Below are positions 1 to 15,000 of a stretch of DNA of 64,000 nucleotides, one piece after another; position 1 is the first letter of the stretch, and the number at the start of each line of letters is the position of its first letter. This stretch comes from Paenibacillus agilis (GTDB taxonomy: Bacteria > Bacillota > Bacilli > Paenibacillales > Paenibacillaceae). Location: positions 2,814,673 through 2,878,672 of the forward strand of contig NZ_VNJK01000001.1 of NCBI RefSeq assembly GCF_007786455.1, written 5' to 3'. Made by a program: the position numbers and the translations under genes. Under the pieces are notes generated by a model. It was not told the DNA's origin, ran no database searches, and worked only from the letters and a program-made list of their open reading frames with translations.

Positions 1-3000
1 CGGGAACTGATCCAACCGGTATTCCCGCCGGTAGCCCGCCGCCGTGTTCACCAGGCTGCGGTGCTCAATCATCACGCCCTTCGGCTTGCCCGTCGTTCCC
101 GACGTATAGATCACATAGGCCAAATCCTCGGGACGGGCTTCATGGAAGCTATCCATACCCACGACATTCGAATGGCTCTCATCACCGTCGTTCACAGCAT
201 CCGTCAGCTTGCCGGAGCCAATCGGCGCATTCGCCCGCTCCTCGCTGTACGACGCTTCGTCGTCCAGGTACAGCACCACTTCAAGCGGTAGTTCCTCTTC
301 GCCGAGCCAGGCTTCGGCACGCTCTCGCAGCGGCGTTTGCGTCAGCAGTACCTTCGCTCCGCTGTCTTCCAGCATGAACCGCACGCGGTCCGCCGGGTAA
401 TCTGGGTCAAGCGACACATACGCTCCGCCCGATTTCCAGACGGCTAGCACGGCCACCAGCAAGTCTACCGAGCGCTCGGCGAGAATGCCGACGATCGTTT
501 CCCGGCCGATTCCGCTTGTGCGCAGCGTGCCCGCCAAGCGGTTCGCCCGCTCGTTCAACTCCACATACGTCAGCCGGTCGTTCTCGTACACGACGGCCGC
601 CGCTTCCGGCGTGTGTTCCGCCTGTTCCTCGAACAGTCGATGGAACGCCGCAGCAGGAGCCGCTTCCGGCTGCGCCGGGTTAAACGCGCCGAGAATTTGC
701 TCTTTTTCCGCTGGTGTCAAAATGCCCAGCTCGGCAATAGTCGCCGATGGGTTGCCGAGAATGGATTCAAGCAGTTCCAAGTAGTGAGCGGCCAATTTCT
801 CCACCGTTTCGGTTTTATAAAGAGCAGTGCCGTATTCAAACAGATATTCCAAGCCTTCCTCGATCTCCGTGACGTCCAAGCTGAGATCGAATTTAGAAAC
901 AATTTCTTCGCTGGCATACGTCGACAAATGGAGTCCAGGTAGCTGGATTTCCAAATTCTCTGTATTCTGCAATGCAAACATCGTATCGAACAGCGGATTG
1001 CGGCTTAAATCGCGAGCCACGTTCACCTTATCCACCAGTTCCTCAAACGGATAATTCTGATGTTCAAAAGCACCCAGCGTCGTCTCCTTGATTTCCTTCA
1101 AGTAGTCAAGGAACGTCTTATCGGCAGCCGGATAACTGCGGATGGCCAGGGTATTGACGAACATCCCGATCAGCGGCTGAACATCGCTGTGATTTCTTCC
1201 CGCAATCGGCGTACCGACCACCACGTCTTCTTGCCCTGTATATTTATGCAACAATACTGTATAACCAGCAAGCAGAACCATGTAAAGCGTTGCGCCGTTC
1301 TCGGCTGCAAGCCGTTTCAGACCCTCGCTTTTCTCGCCATCCATAAACAATTGCAGTGTGCGGCCCTCGTAGCTCTGCATAGCCGGGCGCGGATAGTCCG
1401 TCGGCAATTCCAAAACCGGCAGCTCTCCGCGGAACATGTCGAGCCAGTAGGCTTCCTGTTTGGCAAGTTGAGCTTTCTGCTCGTCCGATTGCTGCCATAC
1501 CGCATAATCTTTGTACTGAATGCGGAGCGGCTCCAACTGCTCCCCGCTGTACAAGCGGACGAATTCTTGGATCAGTACGTCAATCGAAACACCGTCAGAT
1601 ACGATATGATGCGTATCGAACATCAGAATGTGCCGTTCCGGCGCCAGTTCGGCAAGACCTACCTGCAGAAGTGGCGGCTTCGCTAGATTAAATGGACGAA
1701 CGAATTGGCGCACCGTTTCTTCCGCCTGCTCCCCGCTGATCTGCACATATTCCACCTGGAAGGCAGCTTCTTCGTAAATCCGCTGAATCGCTTCGCCTTT
1801 TACCATCTCAAAGCCGGTACGCAGCGCTTCATGACGAGCTACGAGCTCGCGGAACGCTTCTTCAAACCGCTGCCGGTCGAGCTCCCCTTCGAGCAGCATA
1901 GCTCCCGGTATGTTGTAGCTCAACTCGGCTCCTTCCAGCTGGTTCAAGATATAGAGACGTTTCTGAGCGGAAGAGAGCGGATAATACTCGCTAGGTTCCG
2001 CAGTCGGAATAGCCGTGAACGAGCCGATCTCCAGCCGCTCCATAGCCCCGGCCATTTCCTCAACCGTCGAGTAGCGGAATACGTCGCGAAGCGGGAATTC
2101 AACGCCTAGCTCCTTATGCATTTTACTGACAAGCGTCGTCGCCCGCAGGGAGTGTCCGCCGAGGTCGAAGAAGTTGTCTGTTACGCCTACCTCTTTCTCC
2201 TGAACAAGCACATCCTGCCAAATGACGGCCAGCTTCGCTTCAAGTTCGGTGCGAGGCGCCACGTATTCGCGGCCTCCGCCTGCTCCTCCTTCCGGTGCCG
2301 GCAGCGCCTTCCGGTCGATCTTTCCGTTCGGCGTCAAAGGCAGGCGCTCCAGCTCCACGAAGTACGACGGGATCATGTACCCTGGCAGCTCGCTGGCAAT
2401 CGACCGCTTCAGGTCTGCCGTCGTCAAGCCTTCTTCCGCAGTATAATAAGCGCACAAAGCTTTCTGACCTTCTTGATCTTCCCTGACGACGACGACCGCT
2501 TCCTTCACGCCACCTACACTCAGCAGCCTCGCTTCGACTTCGCCCGTCTCGATCCGGTACCCCCGGATTTTCGCCTGGTTGTCGATCCGGCCGATGAAGT
2601 CCACGTTCCCGTCTTCCATCCACCGCGCGAAGTCTCCCGTGCGGTACAGCCGCTCGCCCGCGGCGAACGGACTGTCTACAAACTTCTCTTCCGTCAGCTC
2701 CGGACGGTTCAAGTACCCGCGCGCTACCCCGACTCCGCCGATAACCAGTTCACCCAGCACCCCGACCGGCACCAGATTCAGATGCGCATCCACAATGTAG
2801 AAGTTCGCATTCAGCCATGCTTTGCCAATCGGCACATGGCCTGTCTGCGGCAGCTTCGTCAGCGGCTCGTCGTAGAAGCTGGAGTCGATCGCCGCTTCCG
2901 TCACGCCGTATGCGTTGATGATCCGGAACAACGAGCCGAAGCGTTCCTGCAAGGTCCGGTAATCCGCCACGCTGCAGCTGTCCGAGCTCGTGATCAACAG

Positions 3001-6000
3001 CTCCATCCAGCTCATATCCAGTTGCTGCTCGTGCACGTACTCCAGGAACGGCACGATCAGCGCCGGCGTCGATTCGAAGATGGTGACCCGCTCCCGCTCC
3101 ATCCAGTGGTGCAGACGAGACGGATCGATCCGGTCGTCCTTCGGCACAATCACCATCGTGCCTCCGTTGTACAGCGTCCGCGCGATATCTCCCACGAACA
3201 CGTCGAACGAGAAGCTTGCGAGCTGCAGCAGCCGCACCGAGAACTGATCCAACCGGTATTCCCGCCGGTAGCCCGCCGCCGTGTTCACCAGGCTGCGGTG
3301 CTCAATCATCACGCCCTTCGGCTTGCCCGTCGTTCCCGACGTATAGATCACATAGGCCAAATCCTCGGGACGGGCTTCATGGAAGCTATCCATACCCACA
3401 ACATTCGAATAGCTCTCATCACCGTCGTTCACAGCACCCATCAGCTTGCCGGAGATTATGCCGGAAACCATACTGGCGCCAATCGGCGCATTCGCCCGCT
3501 CCTCGCTGTACGACGCTTCGTCGTCGAGGTACAACACCGTCGTTAGCGCCAGCTCCTCTTCGCCGAGCCAGGCTTCAGCACGATCTCGCAGCGGCGTTTG
3601 CGTCAGCAGCACCTTGGCTCCGCTGTCTTCGAGCATGAAGCGCACGCGGTCTGCCGGATAATCCGGGTCAAGCGGCACATACGCCCCGCCCGCTTTCCAG
3701 ACGGCCAGCACGGCCACCAGCAAGTCGACCGAACGCTCGGCGAGAATGCCGACGATCGTTTCCCGGCCGATGCCGCTTGCGCGCAGCGTAGCCCCTACGC
3801 GGTTCGCCCGCTCGTTCAGCTCCGCATACGTCAGCCGATCATTCTCGTACACGACGGCCGCCGCATCCGGCGTGCGCTCCACCTGTTCCTCGAACAGCCG
3901 GTGGAACGCGGCTGCAGGAGCCGCTTCCGGTTGCGCCGGGTTGAACGATCCGAGAATTTGTTCTTTTTCCGCCGCCGTCAAAAGCTCCAACTGATTCACA
4001 CGGATGTTCGGGTTAGCCGCAACCTTCTCCAGTGCCTGGGCAAAATGACCGTGGATCCGCCTGATGTCTTCCTCTTTGAACGTCAGCGCATTGTACGTAA
4101 ACCGCAGCAAAATATGCTCTTCTGGAATGACGGTAATGTCCAGGTCATAGTTCGTTTGCTCCGGCGACTGGATATTAGCGATCTTCAGCGCTTCTTTGTC
4201 TCCGCCGACGACCTGCTCAATCTGTTCTTCCATCGGATAATTTTCAAAGACCATGATATGGTTGATCAAGTCACGCTTTTGCTCACTCAGCGACTGAATT
4301 TCGAACAGCGGGAACGTTTCGTAAGCTCCCGATGCCAGCGCCTGATCCTGAGTTTTTCTCAAAATATCGGCTACCGTCTCCTCGGCTTTGCCTTGAATAC
4401 GGACCGGGATCGTATTAATAAACAGGCCGATCATGCTTTCAATGCCCGGAATTTCCGCCGGACGCCCGGATACGACGGATCCGAATACGACATCCTCGCT
4501 GTTGTTGTATACCTGCAGGACCAGTCCCCAAACGGTCTGCATGAACGTATTAAGCGTCACCTGTTGCTGGCGCGCCACCCGCTCGATTTGCCCGGTCAGT
4601 TCCTTGCTGAGTTCCACATCGATTTCAGCCGCTTCAAAAGCGCCCTGCTTCAGCTGCGTTTTCTCCTGGGGCAGCTTTGTCTGCTGATCGTAACCCGCCA
4701 AATAATCGGACCAGTAACGCGAAGCTTTCTCGGCATCTTGAGCTTCCAGCCATTCGATATACCGAGAGTACGAGGTAACCGGAGGAAGCTCCGGCGTCCG
4801 CTTCTCCTGGAACGCGAAGTAAGTGTCGAACACTTCCTTGATCATGAAGGACATGCACCAGCCATCCATCAAAATGTGATGGTGACTCCAGATCACTTGG
4901 TAAGACTCGTCGCCCGTGCGCAAAACGGTCACGCGCATAAGAGAGCCTCGGGCCAAATCGAACTTGTTCGCTTTATCCCTGCTGACGAAATCGGCTATCG
5001 TCTTCTCCAGGTCTTCATCGCTTACCGAGCGAATATCTTCGAAGTACACTTCACACTTCCGCTCGCGGAATACCACTTGAATCGGCTCGTCTCTCCAGCC
5101 GGTAATAAAGTTGGTCCGCAGCGCCTCATTCCGCTGCACCAGCGTATCCAATCCTTGGGTAAAGGCTTCGACATTCAGACTTCCGTACAGATCGAAGGTC
5201 ACCTGTTCGAAGTAAGCTTCCGAATCGGCATCCAGCAGGCTGTGGAACAACATCCCTTTTTGCAGCGGAGTCAGGGTGTATACATTCTCCAGTTCTCCGA
5301 GTGCGGCCGTATGTTCGGCCAGCCGTTCTAGCTCCTCCACCGTCATATCTTGAAGCAATACGTCGCTAGGCGTAAGCTCCGGACGCTCTTTCGATACGCA
5401 ATGGCTGATAACTTCACGCAAGCTCGAATGAAGCAGGGTACCCAGGCACTCTATCGTTTCCCGTTTATACTGAGTTTCCCCATAACGGATAGTGAGTGCC
5501 AGCACTCCTTCCGACACCATACCGTTGATGTCGAGGACAAAATCCATCCCTGCATTCGGGCTTGAATCGGAGCCCGGGCTGAACGGAGACAGCTGCGAGC
5601 CGCTGCTTTCGTAATCCTGGTCAAACTGACCCAAATAGTTAAAGCTGATCTCCGGCTCCAAAGCGAAGCGCTCGCCGTCACGCGGCGCCGACAAATAACG
5701 CAGGATGCCGTAACCGATTCCTTTGTTCGGAATGCGGCGCAAGCTTTCTTTAACCTGTTTCACCTGATGACCGAGCGCCTGGGTGTGACCCGGCTCCAGA
5801 ACGACAGGGAATTGGCTTGTAAACCAGCCTACCGTGCGCGTAATGTCCACATCCGGCAAAATATCTTCCCGGCCGTGGCCTTCGAGATTCACCAACACGC
5901 GTTCCCGGCCGCTCCAAGCTTGTACCGCGAGGCCAAGCGCGGCAAGCAGCAAATCGTTCATTTCAGTATGGTAAGCACGGTGTGCCTGCTTCAGCAGCTG

Positions 6001-9000
6001 TTCGGTTTCCTCCGCCGTCCAGCGAACGGTCACGAGTCCGCTGTCCTTAAGCTTGGATTTACCTTGGTCAAAATCTTTCGGAAGCAGCTCATAGGCCAAT
6101 TGCTCGATATGCTGCCAATACTCTCTCTCTCTTTCCATCGCCGGACCGTTCGCATAATCAGCGAGCTGTTTCGCCCACGTTTGGAATGAATCCGTTTTGA
6201 GCGGCAGTCGGATCGGCTGCCCTTGCAGCGCCTGCTCATAGCCGGCAGCAAAATCCTCAAGCAGAATCCGCCAGGATACGCCGTCTACGACCAAGTGATG
6301 GATCGCGATGAGCAGGTGGTCGCCGTCGTCGCAGCGGAATAAGCCGAGCTTCACCAGCGGACCGTTTTCCAGCTCGATGCTCGCTTGAATGTCATTCGCC
6401 TTAGCCTCTACCGCTTCTTTCATGTCGCGGGCTCCCTTGAAATCGACAACTTCCAGATCGAACAGCGCTTCGTTCTCCCCGGCGCCGCGGTTCCAGACGG
6501 TATAGCTGTTCTCGGTTTGACGGTAAACCGAACGGAGAGCATCGTGATGCACGACAAGCTGGCGCACCGCTTGGCGTAAAGCTTCTTCATCAAAGCCTTG
6601 CTTGGAGAACTGCATGAACGCCTGGTTGCTGTGATGCACGTCGGCTGGATTTTGTTCAAAGAACCAGCGCTGAATCGGGGTCAAGATGACCTCCCCCGTC
6701 ACTTCGGCCTGGCTTGCCGTTCTCTCCGCCGTTTGCAACTGCAAACTAAGGGCGGAAATCGTCGGGTAATGGAACAAATCTTTCATGACCAGCTTGTACC
6801 CCGTTTGCAAAAGTCGGGACGATACCTGCAAAGCCTTGATCGAATCGCCGCCGAGCGCAAAGAAATTGTCCATCGTGCCGACCTGCTCCACGCCCAGCAC
6901 CGACTGCCAGACCGACGCAAGTGCTTGCTCGGCAGGTGTACGAGGGGCCGTGTATGCAGCCTCGGCACGAATGCTTCCTTCCGGCACAGGCAGCGCTTTA
7001 CGGTCAATCTTCCCGTTCGGCGTAAGCGGCATTTGATCCAGGCGCATGATGCGCGAAGGCACCATATGGGAAGGCAGCGCGGCGTCCAGATGGGCCACAA
7101 GCCCTTCCAGATCGAAGCTGGAATCCGCTACGACATACCCGCACAAATATTTCTGCCCCCGCTCGTCCGTCCGGTCGATGACAAGGGCTTGACGCACGCC
7201 GACAACATTGTTCATGGCCGCTTCAATTTCACCAAGCTCGATCCGATAGCCACGAATTTTCACCTGGTTGTCGATCCGGCCGATGAAGTCCACGTTGCCG
7301 TCCGGCATCCAACGCGCCAGGTCCCCGGTCCGGTACAACCGCTCACCAGCGGCGAATGGGCTGTCTACGAATTTCTCCGCCGTCAAATCCGGGCGGTTCA
7401 AGTAACCGCGGGCCACACCCGCTCCGCCGATAACCAGCTCACCCAACACCCCGATCGGCACCGGCTTCAGATTCGTATCCACGATGTAGAACTTAGCGTT
7501 CAGCCACGCTTTCCCGATCGGCACGCTGCCCGTCTTCGGCAGCTTCTCCAGCGGCTCGTCATAGAAGCTGGAGTCAATCGCCGCTTCCGTTACGCCGTAA
7601 CTGTTAATAATACGGAACTGCGAGCCGAAGCGCTCCTGCAAGGTGCGGTAATCCGCTACGCTGCACGCATCCGAGCTTGCGATCAGCAGTTGCATCGAGC
7701 TGAGGTCTAAACCCTCAGCATGCACATGCTCCATAAACGGCACGATCAGCGCCGGCGTCGATTCGAACACCGTCACGGCGTAGTCGCGAATCCAGCCGTA
7801 GAGGCGGGTTGGATCAATCCGGTCGTCCTTCGGCACGATGACCATGGTGCCACCGTTGTACAACGTCCGCGCAATGTCGCCGACGAACACGTCGAACGAG
7901 AAGCTAGCGAGCTGCAGCAGCCGGATCGGGAACTGATCCAAGCGGTAGTCCCGCCGGTAGCCCGCCGCCGTGTTAACTAGGCTGCGGTGTTCCACCGCCA
8001 CGCCCTTCGGTCGGCCTGTCGTACCGGAGGTGTAGATGAGGTAAGCCAGATCGTTCGGCTTGTTCACATTCGCCGGATTCGATGCGAGATCCGCCGCTAG
8101 TACGTTCTTCTCGGCTTCTGCCGTGGCGGAAGTTTCGGCAGTAGCCATTTCCGCTTGCGCCAAAGCCTCCACCTCTGCACCTGCTTCGCCCACAGCTTGT
8201 ACGCCTACAGCCGCTTCCCCCGCTCCGAGGCTGTACGTCGCGAAGTCGTCAAGCGCAAGCACCGTTTGCAGCACTAGAGACCCGTCTCTGCACCAAGCTT
8301 CCACCTGCTCCAGCAGACGGGTCTGCGTGAGCAGCACCGACGCCCCGCTGTCTGCGAGCATATACTCGATCCGCTCCGCCGGATATTCCGGGTCGAGCGG
8401 CACATAAGCGCCGCCGGCTTTCCATACGGCGAGCACCCCGATCAACAGCTCCACCGAACGGTCGGCCATAATGCCGACCACCTGCTCCGGCTTCACCCCG
8501 CGGGCCCGCAGCGTATACGCCAGATGATTCGCTTTCGCATTCAACTCCGCATACGTCAGTTTGCTGTCTTCGTAGACAACCGCCAGTGCTCCCGGAGTGC
8601 GCTCTACCTGCTCCTCAAACAACTCGTGGAACGTGCTCTCTCTCCACGACTCATCCGCTTCCACACCTGTACCCTCTGCAGCAAGTTGCTTCGCAAGAGC
8701 CGAAGACGACACGTCAAATTTGACCAGCAAATCATGCTTTTCACTGTCCGTCAATATATCCAAATCCTCAATCCGCGCACCCGGCTGAGCCAGGATCGAC
8801 GCCAAAAGCTGCTCGTAATGACCCGCCAGCCGTACCATCGTTTCCTCTTTAAACAGCGAGGTAGCGTACTCGAGCTTGCAAACCAACTCGTTATCGGCTT
8901 CCACGATATCTAAGCTAAGATCAAACTTTGCCGTCTTTTCCTCGATGTCGAACAGCGACCATTGCAATCCTTCCAGGGTTAAATCCAAGCTTTCGTGCTT

Positions 9001-12000
9001 TTGCAAAGAAAACATGGTGTCAAACAGAGGATTCCGGCTTAAAACCCGGCTCACCTGAAGAGCTTCCACCAGCTCCTCGAACGGATAGTCCTGGTGCTCG
9101 TACGCTCCAAGCGTCGTTTCCTTCACTTCCTGCAAGTAATCCACGAACTTCCACTCCGCCGCCGGACCCAAGCGAAGGGCCAGCGTATTGACGAACATGC
9201 CGATAATCGGCTGCAGGTCAGCGTGAGAACGGGCGGCAATCGGAGTGCCGACCACGATATCTTCCTGTCCCGCGTATTTATGAAGCAATACGGAGTACGC
9301 AGCCAGCAGAAGCATGTACAGCGTCGCCCCCGAATCGCCGGCAAGCCGTTTGAGAGCTTCGCTTTTCTCTGCATCCAGAATAAACGTGAGCGTTTGACCG
9401 TCAAACTGCTGGACGGCTGGGCGGGAGAAGTCAAGAGGCAGCTCAAGAACCGGAAGTTCGGAGCTGAATACCCCGCGCCAGTATTCCTCCTGCCGTTTGA
9501 TGCGCTGGCGCTGCTCCTCGGATTGCTGCCAAACAGCGTAATCCTTGTATTGAATCCGCAGTTCCGGCAATTCTTCCCCATTGTAAAGCCGCACGAATTC
9601 GCGCATTAGCACGTCCATCGAAAGGCCGTCGGAACCAATATGATGAATATCCAGCGCGAGCAAGAATTTCTCTTTCTCCAGTTCGATCAGCAGGGCACGC
9701 AGCAAAGGCGGCTGGATCAAGTCAAAAGGCTGAATGAAGCCTTCAAGAATGGCCGCAGCCTGATCTTCACTTGCTTGAAGCTTCTCGACCTTGAAAGCTA
9801 CGTGCGGATGAATACGCTGAACCGGCTCCCCATTCACGATTTCAAAACCGGTGCGCAGCATATCGTGCCGGGCCACCAAAGTAGTCAGCGCGTTTTCCAC
9901 TTTGGCCTCGTTCAAAGCCCCTTCCAATTGCAAGGCGCTTGGGAGGTTGTAATTCAGCTCCGAGCCATCCAACTGGTGCAGGACGTACAGTCTTTTTTGC
10001 GCGGAGGAAACCGGATAGTACGCTTTTTCTTCCGCTTTCGGAATCGAGCTGTGCTGCATTTCTTCCAAGCTGGCAATAGCCCCGGCCATCGACTGTACCG
10101 TCATATAGCGGAACACATCGCGCAGCGGAAGTTCGACGTTCATTTCCTTCCGAATTTTGCTGACAAGGTTCGTCGCCCGCAAGGAGTGGCCGCCGAGCTC
10201 GAAGAAATTGTCCAGGACTCCAATGCCGGAGTAGCCCAGCACATTCTCCCAGATCTTCACAAGCTGGGACTCCGTCCGGTTACGCGGCGCTACGTATTCG
10301 ACGCCCGTTTGCAAGCCGCCTTGCGGCTCCGGCAGCGCTTTGCGGTCCACTTTGCCGTTGGACGTCAGCGGCATGCGCTCCAGCTGCACGAAGTACGACG
10401 GGATCATGTACCCCGGCATTCCCTGAGCCAGCGAGGTTCTCATTTCGCTGACTGTCAGCATCCGGTCCGCCACGAAGTAGGCGACAAGCACCTTCTCGCC
10501 CCCGCGGTCCTGACGGGCAAGCACCACCGCTTCTTCCACGCCCTCGACGTTCAGAAGCTGCGTCTCGATTTCGTCCAGCTCGATCCGGTACCCGCGGATT
10601 TTCACCTGGTGGTCGATCCGGCCTAGGTATTCGATGTTGCCATCCGGCAGCCAAGCCGCCAAGTCCCCGGAGCGGTACAGTTTCTCCCCCTCCGCAAACG
10701 GGGAATCGACGAACTTCTCCGCCGTCAGATCCGGGCGGTTCAGGTATCCTCTTGCAAGGCCTTCTCCGGCCACGAACATTTCGCCCGCTACGCCGATCGG
10801 CACAGGGCGGCGCTTTTCATCCAATACATACACACTCAGAGTCGGGATCGGCTTGCCGATATTACTCTTCGCCGCCTCCATTTCGACCCACGTGATTTCC
10901 TTATACGTCACGTGAACCGTAGTCTCGGTAATGCCGTACATATTGATCAGCTTCGTCTCCGGGTACTTCGTCTTGAAGCCCTTGAGCAGCAGCGGACTGA
11001 GCGCTTCGCCCCCGAAGATGACGTTGCGAATCTGCAGATCGTATGGATGATCCGCCAAGACTTCACGCAGCAGCTGATAGAAGTAGGTTGGTGTCTGGTT
11101 CAAAATCGTGACCTGTTCGCGGCCCAGCAACGCTAGGAAATCGGCCGGACTTTTCGCCGTGAGCGGCGGTACGATGACCAGCTTGCCTCCATACAGCAGT
11201 GCTCCGTACATTTCCCAGACGGAGAAATCGAAGCAGAACGAGTGGAACAGTGTCCACGTGTCAGACGGCCCGAAATCGAACAGATTCTTGTCGTTGAATA
11301 GGAGGCGCACGACGTTCTTATGCTCGATCAGCGTTCCTTTCGGTCTACCAGTCGTTCCCGACGTGTAGATGACATAGGCCAGGTTGCCCGGCCCTGAAAT
11401 CGGCTCCAGGTTCGAAGCGTCCAGCGCTTCGGCGGATTCCGCCCCTCTGTCGCCCCAAACGAAATCGTCCAATTCGAGGCGCGTTCCTGCGAAGTCGATC
11501 CTCTCGTGCAGATGCTTTTGAATCAGCAATAACGGCGCGCCCGAATCCTCGATCATGAAGCGGATCCGCTCCTCCGGGTAGTCGGGATCGACAGGCACGT
11601 AGGCTCCGCCCGCTTTAAGAATCGCCAGAATGCCGACGACCATATCGAGCGAGCGTTCGGCTAGAATCGCTACCAGCTGGTCCGCTTCTACTCCCGTCTC
11701 CCGCAGCTTCCGCGCAAGGCGGTTAGATCGCTCGTTCAGCTCGCGGTAGGTTAGCTGCCGCTCATTCATGACGGTGGCCACGTTGTCCGGGTAAAGCTCC
11801 GCCTGTTCTTCGAACAAGCCGTGAATCGTCAGCTGCCGCGGGTAGTCCGCCTCCGTATCGTTGAAACCGCGCACCAGCTCGCCGATTTCCTCCTCCGTGA
11901 GCATTTCCAGCGAGGCAATATCCCCGTCTGGCGCTGCTGCGATAGTTTCGAGCAGTTTGTCATAATGTCTGGCGAACCGCTCCGCGGTCTCCTGTTTATA

Positions 12001-15000
12001 CAATGCCGTAGCGTACTCCAACCGGCATTCGAGTTGACCATTCAGCTCTGAAATATCCAGGAGCAGCTCAAACTTGGATGTTCGGTTTTCCAGTGGATAA
12101 AACGATTGCTCCAGCTCCTCGATGACAATTTGCTCATTCTCCGTATTTTGCAGGGAGAAGAATGTATCAAAGAGCGGATTTCGGCCGGTTGCGCGCGGAA
12201 TGTGAAGACTTTCCACCAAGTCTTCGAATAAATAATTTTGGTTTTCAAAAGCCCCGAGCGTGATCTCCTTGATTTCTTCCAGATACGAAAGGTACGGCTT
12301 GGAACGCTCCGGACGGCTGCGAATGGCCAGCGTGTTGATAAACATCCCCACGATCGGCTGCACTTCTTCCTGCGTTCTTCCGGCAATCGGTGTTCCCACG
12401 ATCAGATCTTCTTGACCCGAATATTTATGCATAAGGATGGAGTAAGCCGACAGCAGCACCATGTACAGGGTCGTCCCCGTCCGTGCTGCCAGCTCTTGCA
12501 GCTTCTCCGTCCGCTCTTTCCCGATATAAAACTTCACGGTCCGGCCGTCAAAGCTTTGCACCGCAGGCCGCGGGAAGTCCGTCGGCAGCTCCAATACAGG
12601 CAGCTCACCAGACAGCTGTTCCAGCCAGTACTCCTTCTGCGGCTGAAGCATCTGCCCGTAGGCTTCGGAATGCTGCCAAACGGCATAATCTTTGTATTGA
12701 ATGCACAGCGGGGATAGCTCCTCGCCCCGATACAGGCGGCTGAACTGGTCAAAGAGCAGCGCTGTCGAAATGCCGTCCGAGACGATATGGTGCATATCGA
12801 ACAGCAAAATGTGGCGATTCTCGGCAACTTCGATATGGCCGATGCGAAGAAGTGGCGGCTTGGTCAGATCAAACGAGCGATAGTAAGCTTCGACCACTTG
12901 GTCTACTTCCCGCTCACTCGCCTGGAAATAATCCACAGCAAACTCCACCTCGTCATAGATGCGCTGTACAAGCTCGCCTTGAACCTGCTCGATTCCAGTA
13001 CGCAACGTCTCATGACGCTGAATCAGCGCGCGGAACGCGTACTCGGTGCGCATGCGGTCCAGCTTGCCTTCGAGAAGAAGCGCCGCCGACATATTGTAGC
13101 TGCGCTCGGCCCCATCAAGCTGACGCAGGACGTACAGACGCTTTTGCTCGGATGAAACCGGATAGTACTCGGCCTCAGCCGCCTTTGTAATCTCATACGT
13201 CTCCTGCTGCTTTAAACCGCCGATTCTTTGGGCGAGCTGTTCGATCGTGGTGTAGCGGAAAACGTCCCGCAGCGCAACCTCGACTTGCAGCTCTTTCCGA
13301 ATCTTAGAAACAAGCGAAGAGGCCCGCAAGGAATGACCACCCAAGTCAAAGAAATCGTCTTGGACCCCAACTCGCGAAATACCCAGCACCTGCTGCCAAA
13401 TAAAAGCTATTCTTGTTTCCAGTGTTGTGCGAGGAGCCACATACTCACGGCCTGCTTCTACCCCTCCGGTCGGTTCAGGCAGCGCTTTACGGTCAATTTT
13501 TCCGTTCGGCGTGAGTGGAAGCTTATCAAGAGACACCAGCCGTGCCGGGACCATATGGGCCGGCAGCTCTTGCTTCAATTGGGACAGCAGATCGCTCAGC
13601 TGCAAGGAAGCATCCGCCGCCACATAGCCGCACAAATACTTTTGCCCCTGCTCATCCGTACGGTCTGTCACCACAGCCTGCTTGACGCTTGGGAAACGCA
13701 GCAGGGCCGTTTCAATTTCACCGAGTTCGATCCGGAACCCGCGAATTTTCACCTGATAGTCGATCCGTCCGATGAAGTCGACGTTGCCATCTTCCAGCCA
13801 GCGGGCCAAATCGCCTGTCCGGTACAGACGTTCGCCCGGCACAAACGGGCTGTCCGCAAACTTCTCAGTGGTTAAGTCCGGACGGTTCCAGTACCCGCGC
13901 GCCACCCCAGCGCCGCCTATGACAAGCTCGCCTGGAACCCCTACTGGAACCGGCTTTAACGCGGCATCGACAATGTAAAACCGGGCGTTGAGCCAAGCTT
14001 TGCCGATCGGCACATGACCCGAAGGCGGCAGCTTGTCCAGCGGCTCATCGTAAAAGCTGCTGTCAATGGCCGCTTCGGTAACGCCATAGCTGTTGATGAT
14101 GCGGAATTGTCCGCCGAATCTTTCCTGCAGCAATCGGTAATCGGTCACACTGCAAGCATCCGAGCTAGTAATCAGCAACTGCATGGAGCTAACGTCTAGC
14201 CCTTCTTCATAAATATGCTGCATGAACGGCAGGATGAGCGCAGGCGTCGATTCGAATACCGTAATGTTTTGGTCCCGTATCCAGCCGTATAAGCGGTTCG
14301 GATCAATTCGGTCATCCTTAGGCACAATCACCAGCGTGCCTCCGTTATACAGCGTCCGCGCGATGTCTCCGACGAACACGTCAAACGAGAAGCTGGCCAG
14401 CTGCAGCAGCCGCACCGGGAACTGATCCAACCGGTACTCGCGACGGTACGCATCCGCCGTATTCACGAGACTACCATGCTCGATCATGACCCCTTTCGGG
14501 CGTCCCGTCGTACCCGAGGTGTAAATCACATAAGCCAAGTCTTGCGGGGCGCTGCCGGCAGATTCAAATTCCACGGTTAAGGCATCTTCGTTATAAATCT
14601 GTTCATCGTCCATGGCATAGACAGCTTGGAGCTTCAGCCGGTCATCGGCTAACCAACCTCCGGCCCGCTCCAGCAGATGACGCTGCGTAAGCAGCACCGA
14701 TGCATCGCTATCGCTAAGCATGTACTCAATCCGCTCCGCCGGATAATCGGGGTCCAGCGGTACATAAGCTCCGCCGGCTTTCCAAACGGCGAGCACCCCG
14801 ACCAGCAGTTCCATCGAACGCTCCGCCCAGATCCCCGTAATCGTCTCCCTTCCCACGCCTTGTTCGCGAAGAAGAGAAGCCAGCCGATCGGCGCGTTCGT
14901 TCAATTCGCCGTAGGTCAGCTGTTTGTCCATGTAAACGACAGCCGGATGCTCCGAAATTTCCCGGGCAAATCTTTCAAAATACCGATGAAACGCTTCTCC

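Noticed and set aside
2116-5331. Long plus-strand open frames opposite pmxE (476 and 577 codons) and many like them across the NRPS genes
   Set aside because: They are antisense shadows of GC-rich codon use in the pmx genes, rich in Arg/His/Gln, with no domain resemblance or ribosome binding site.
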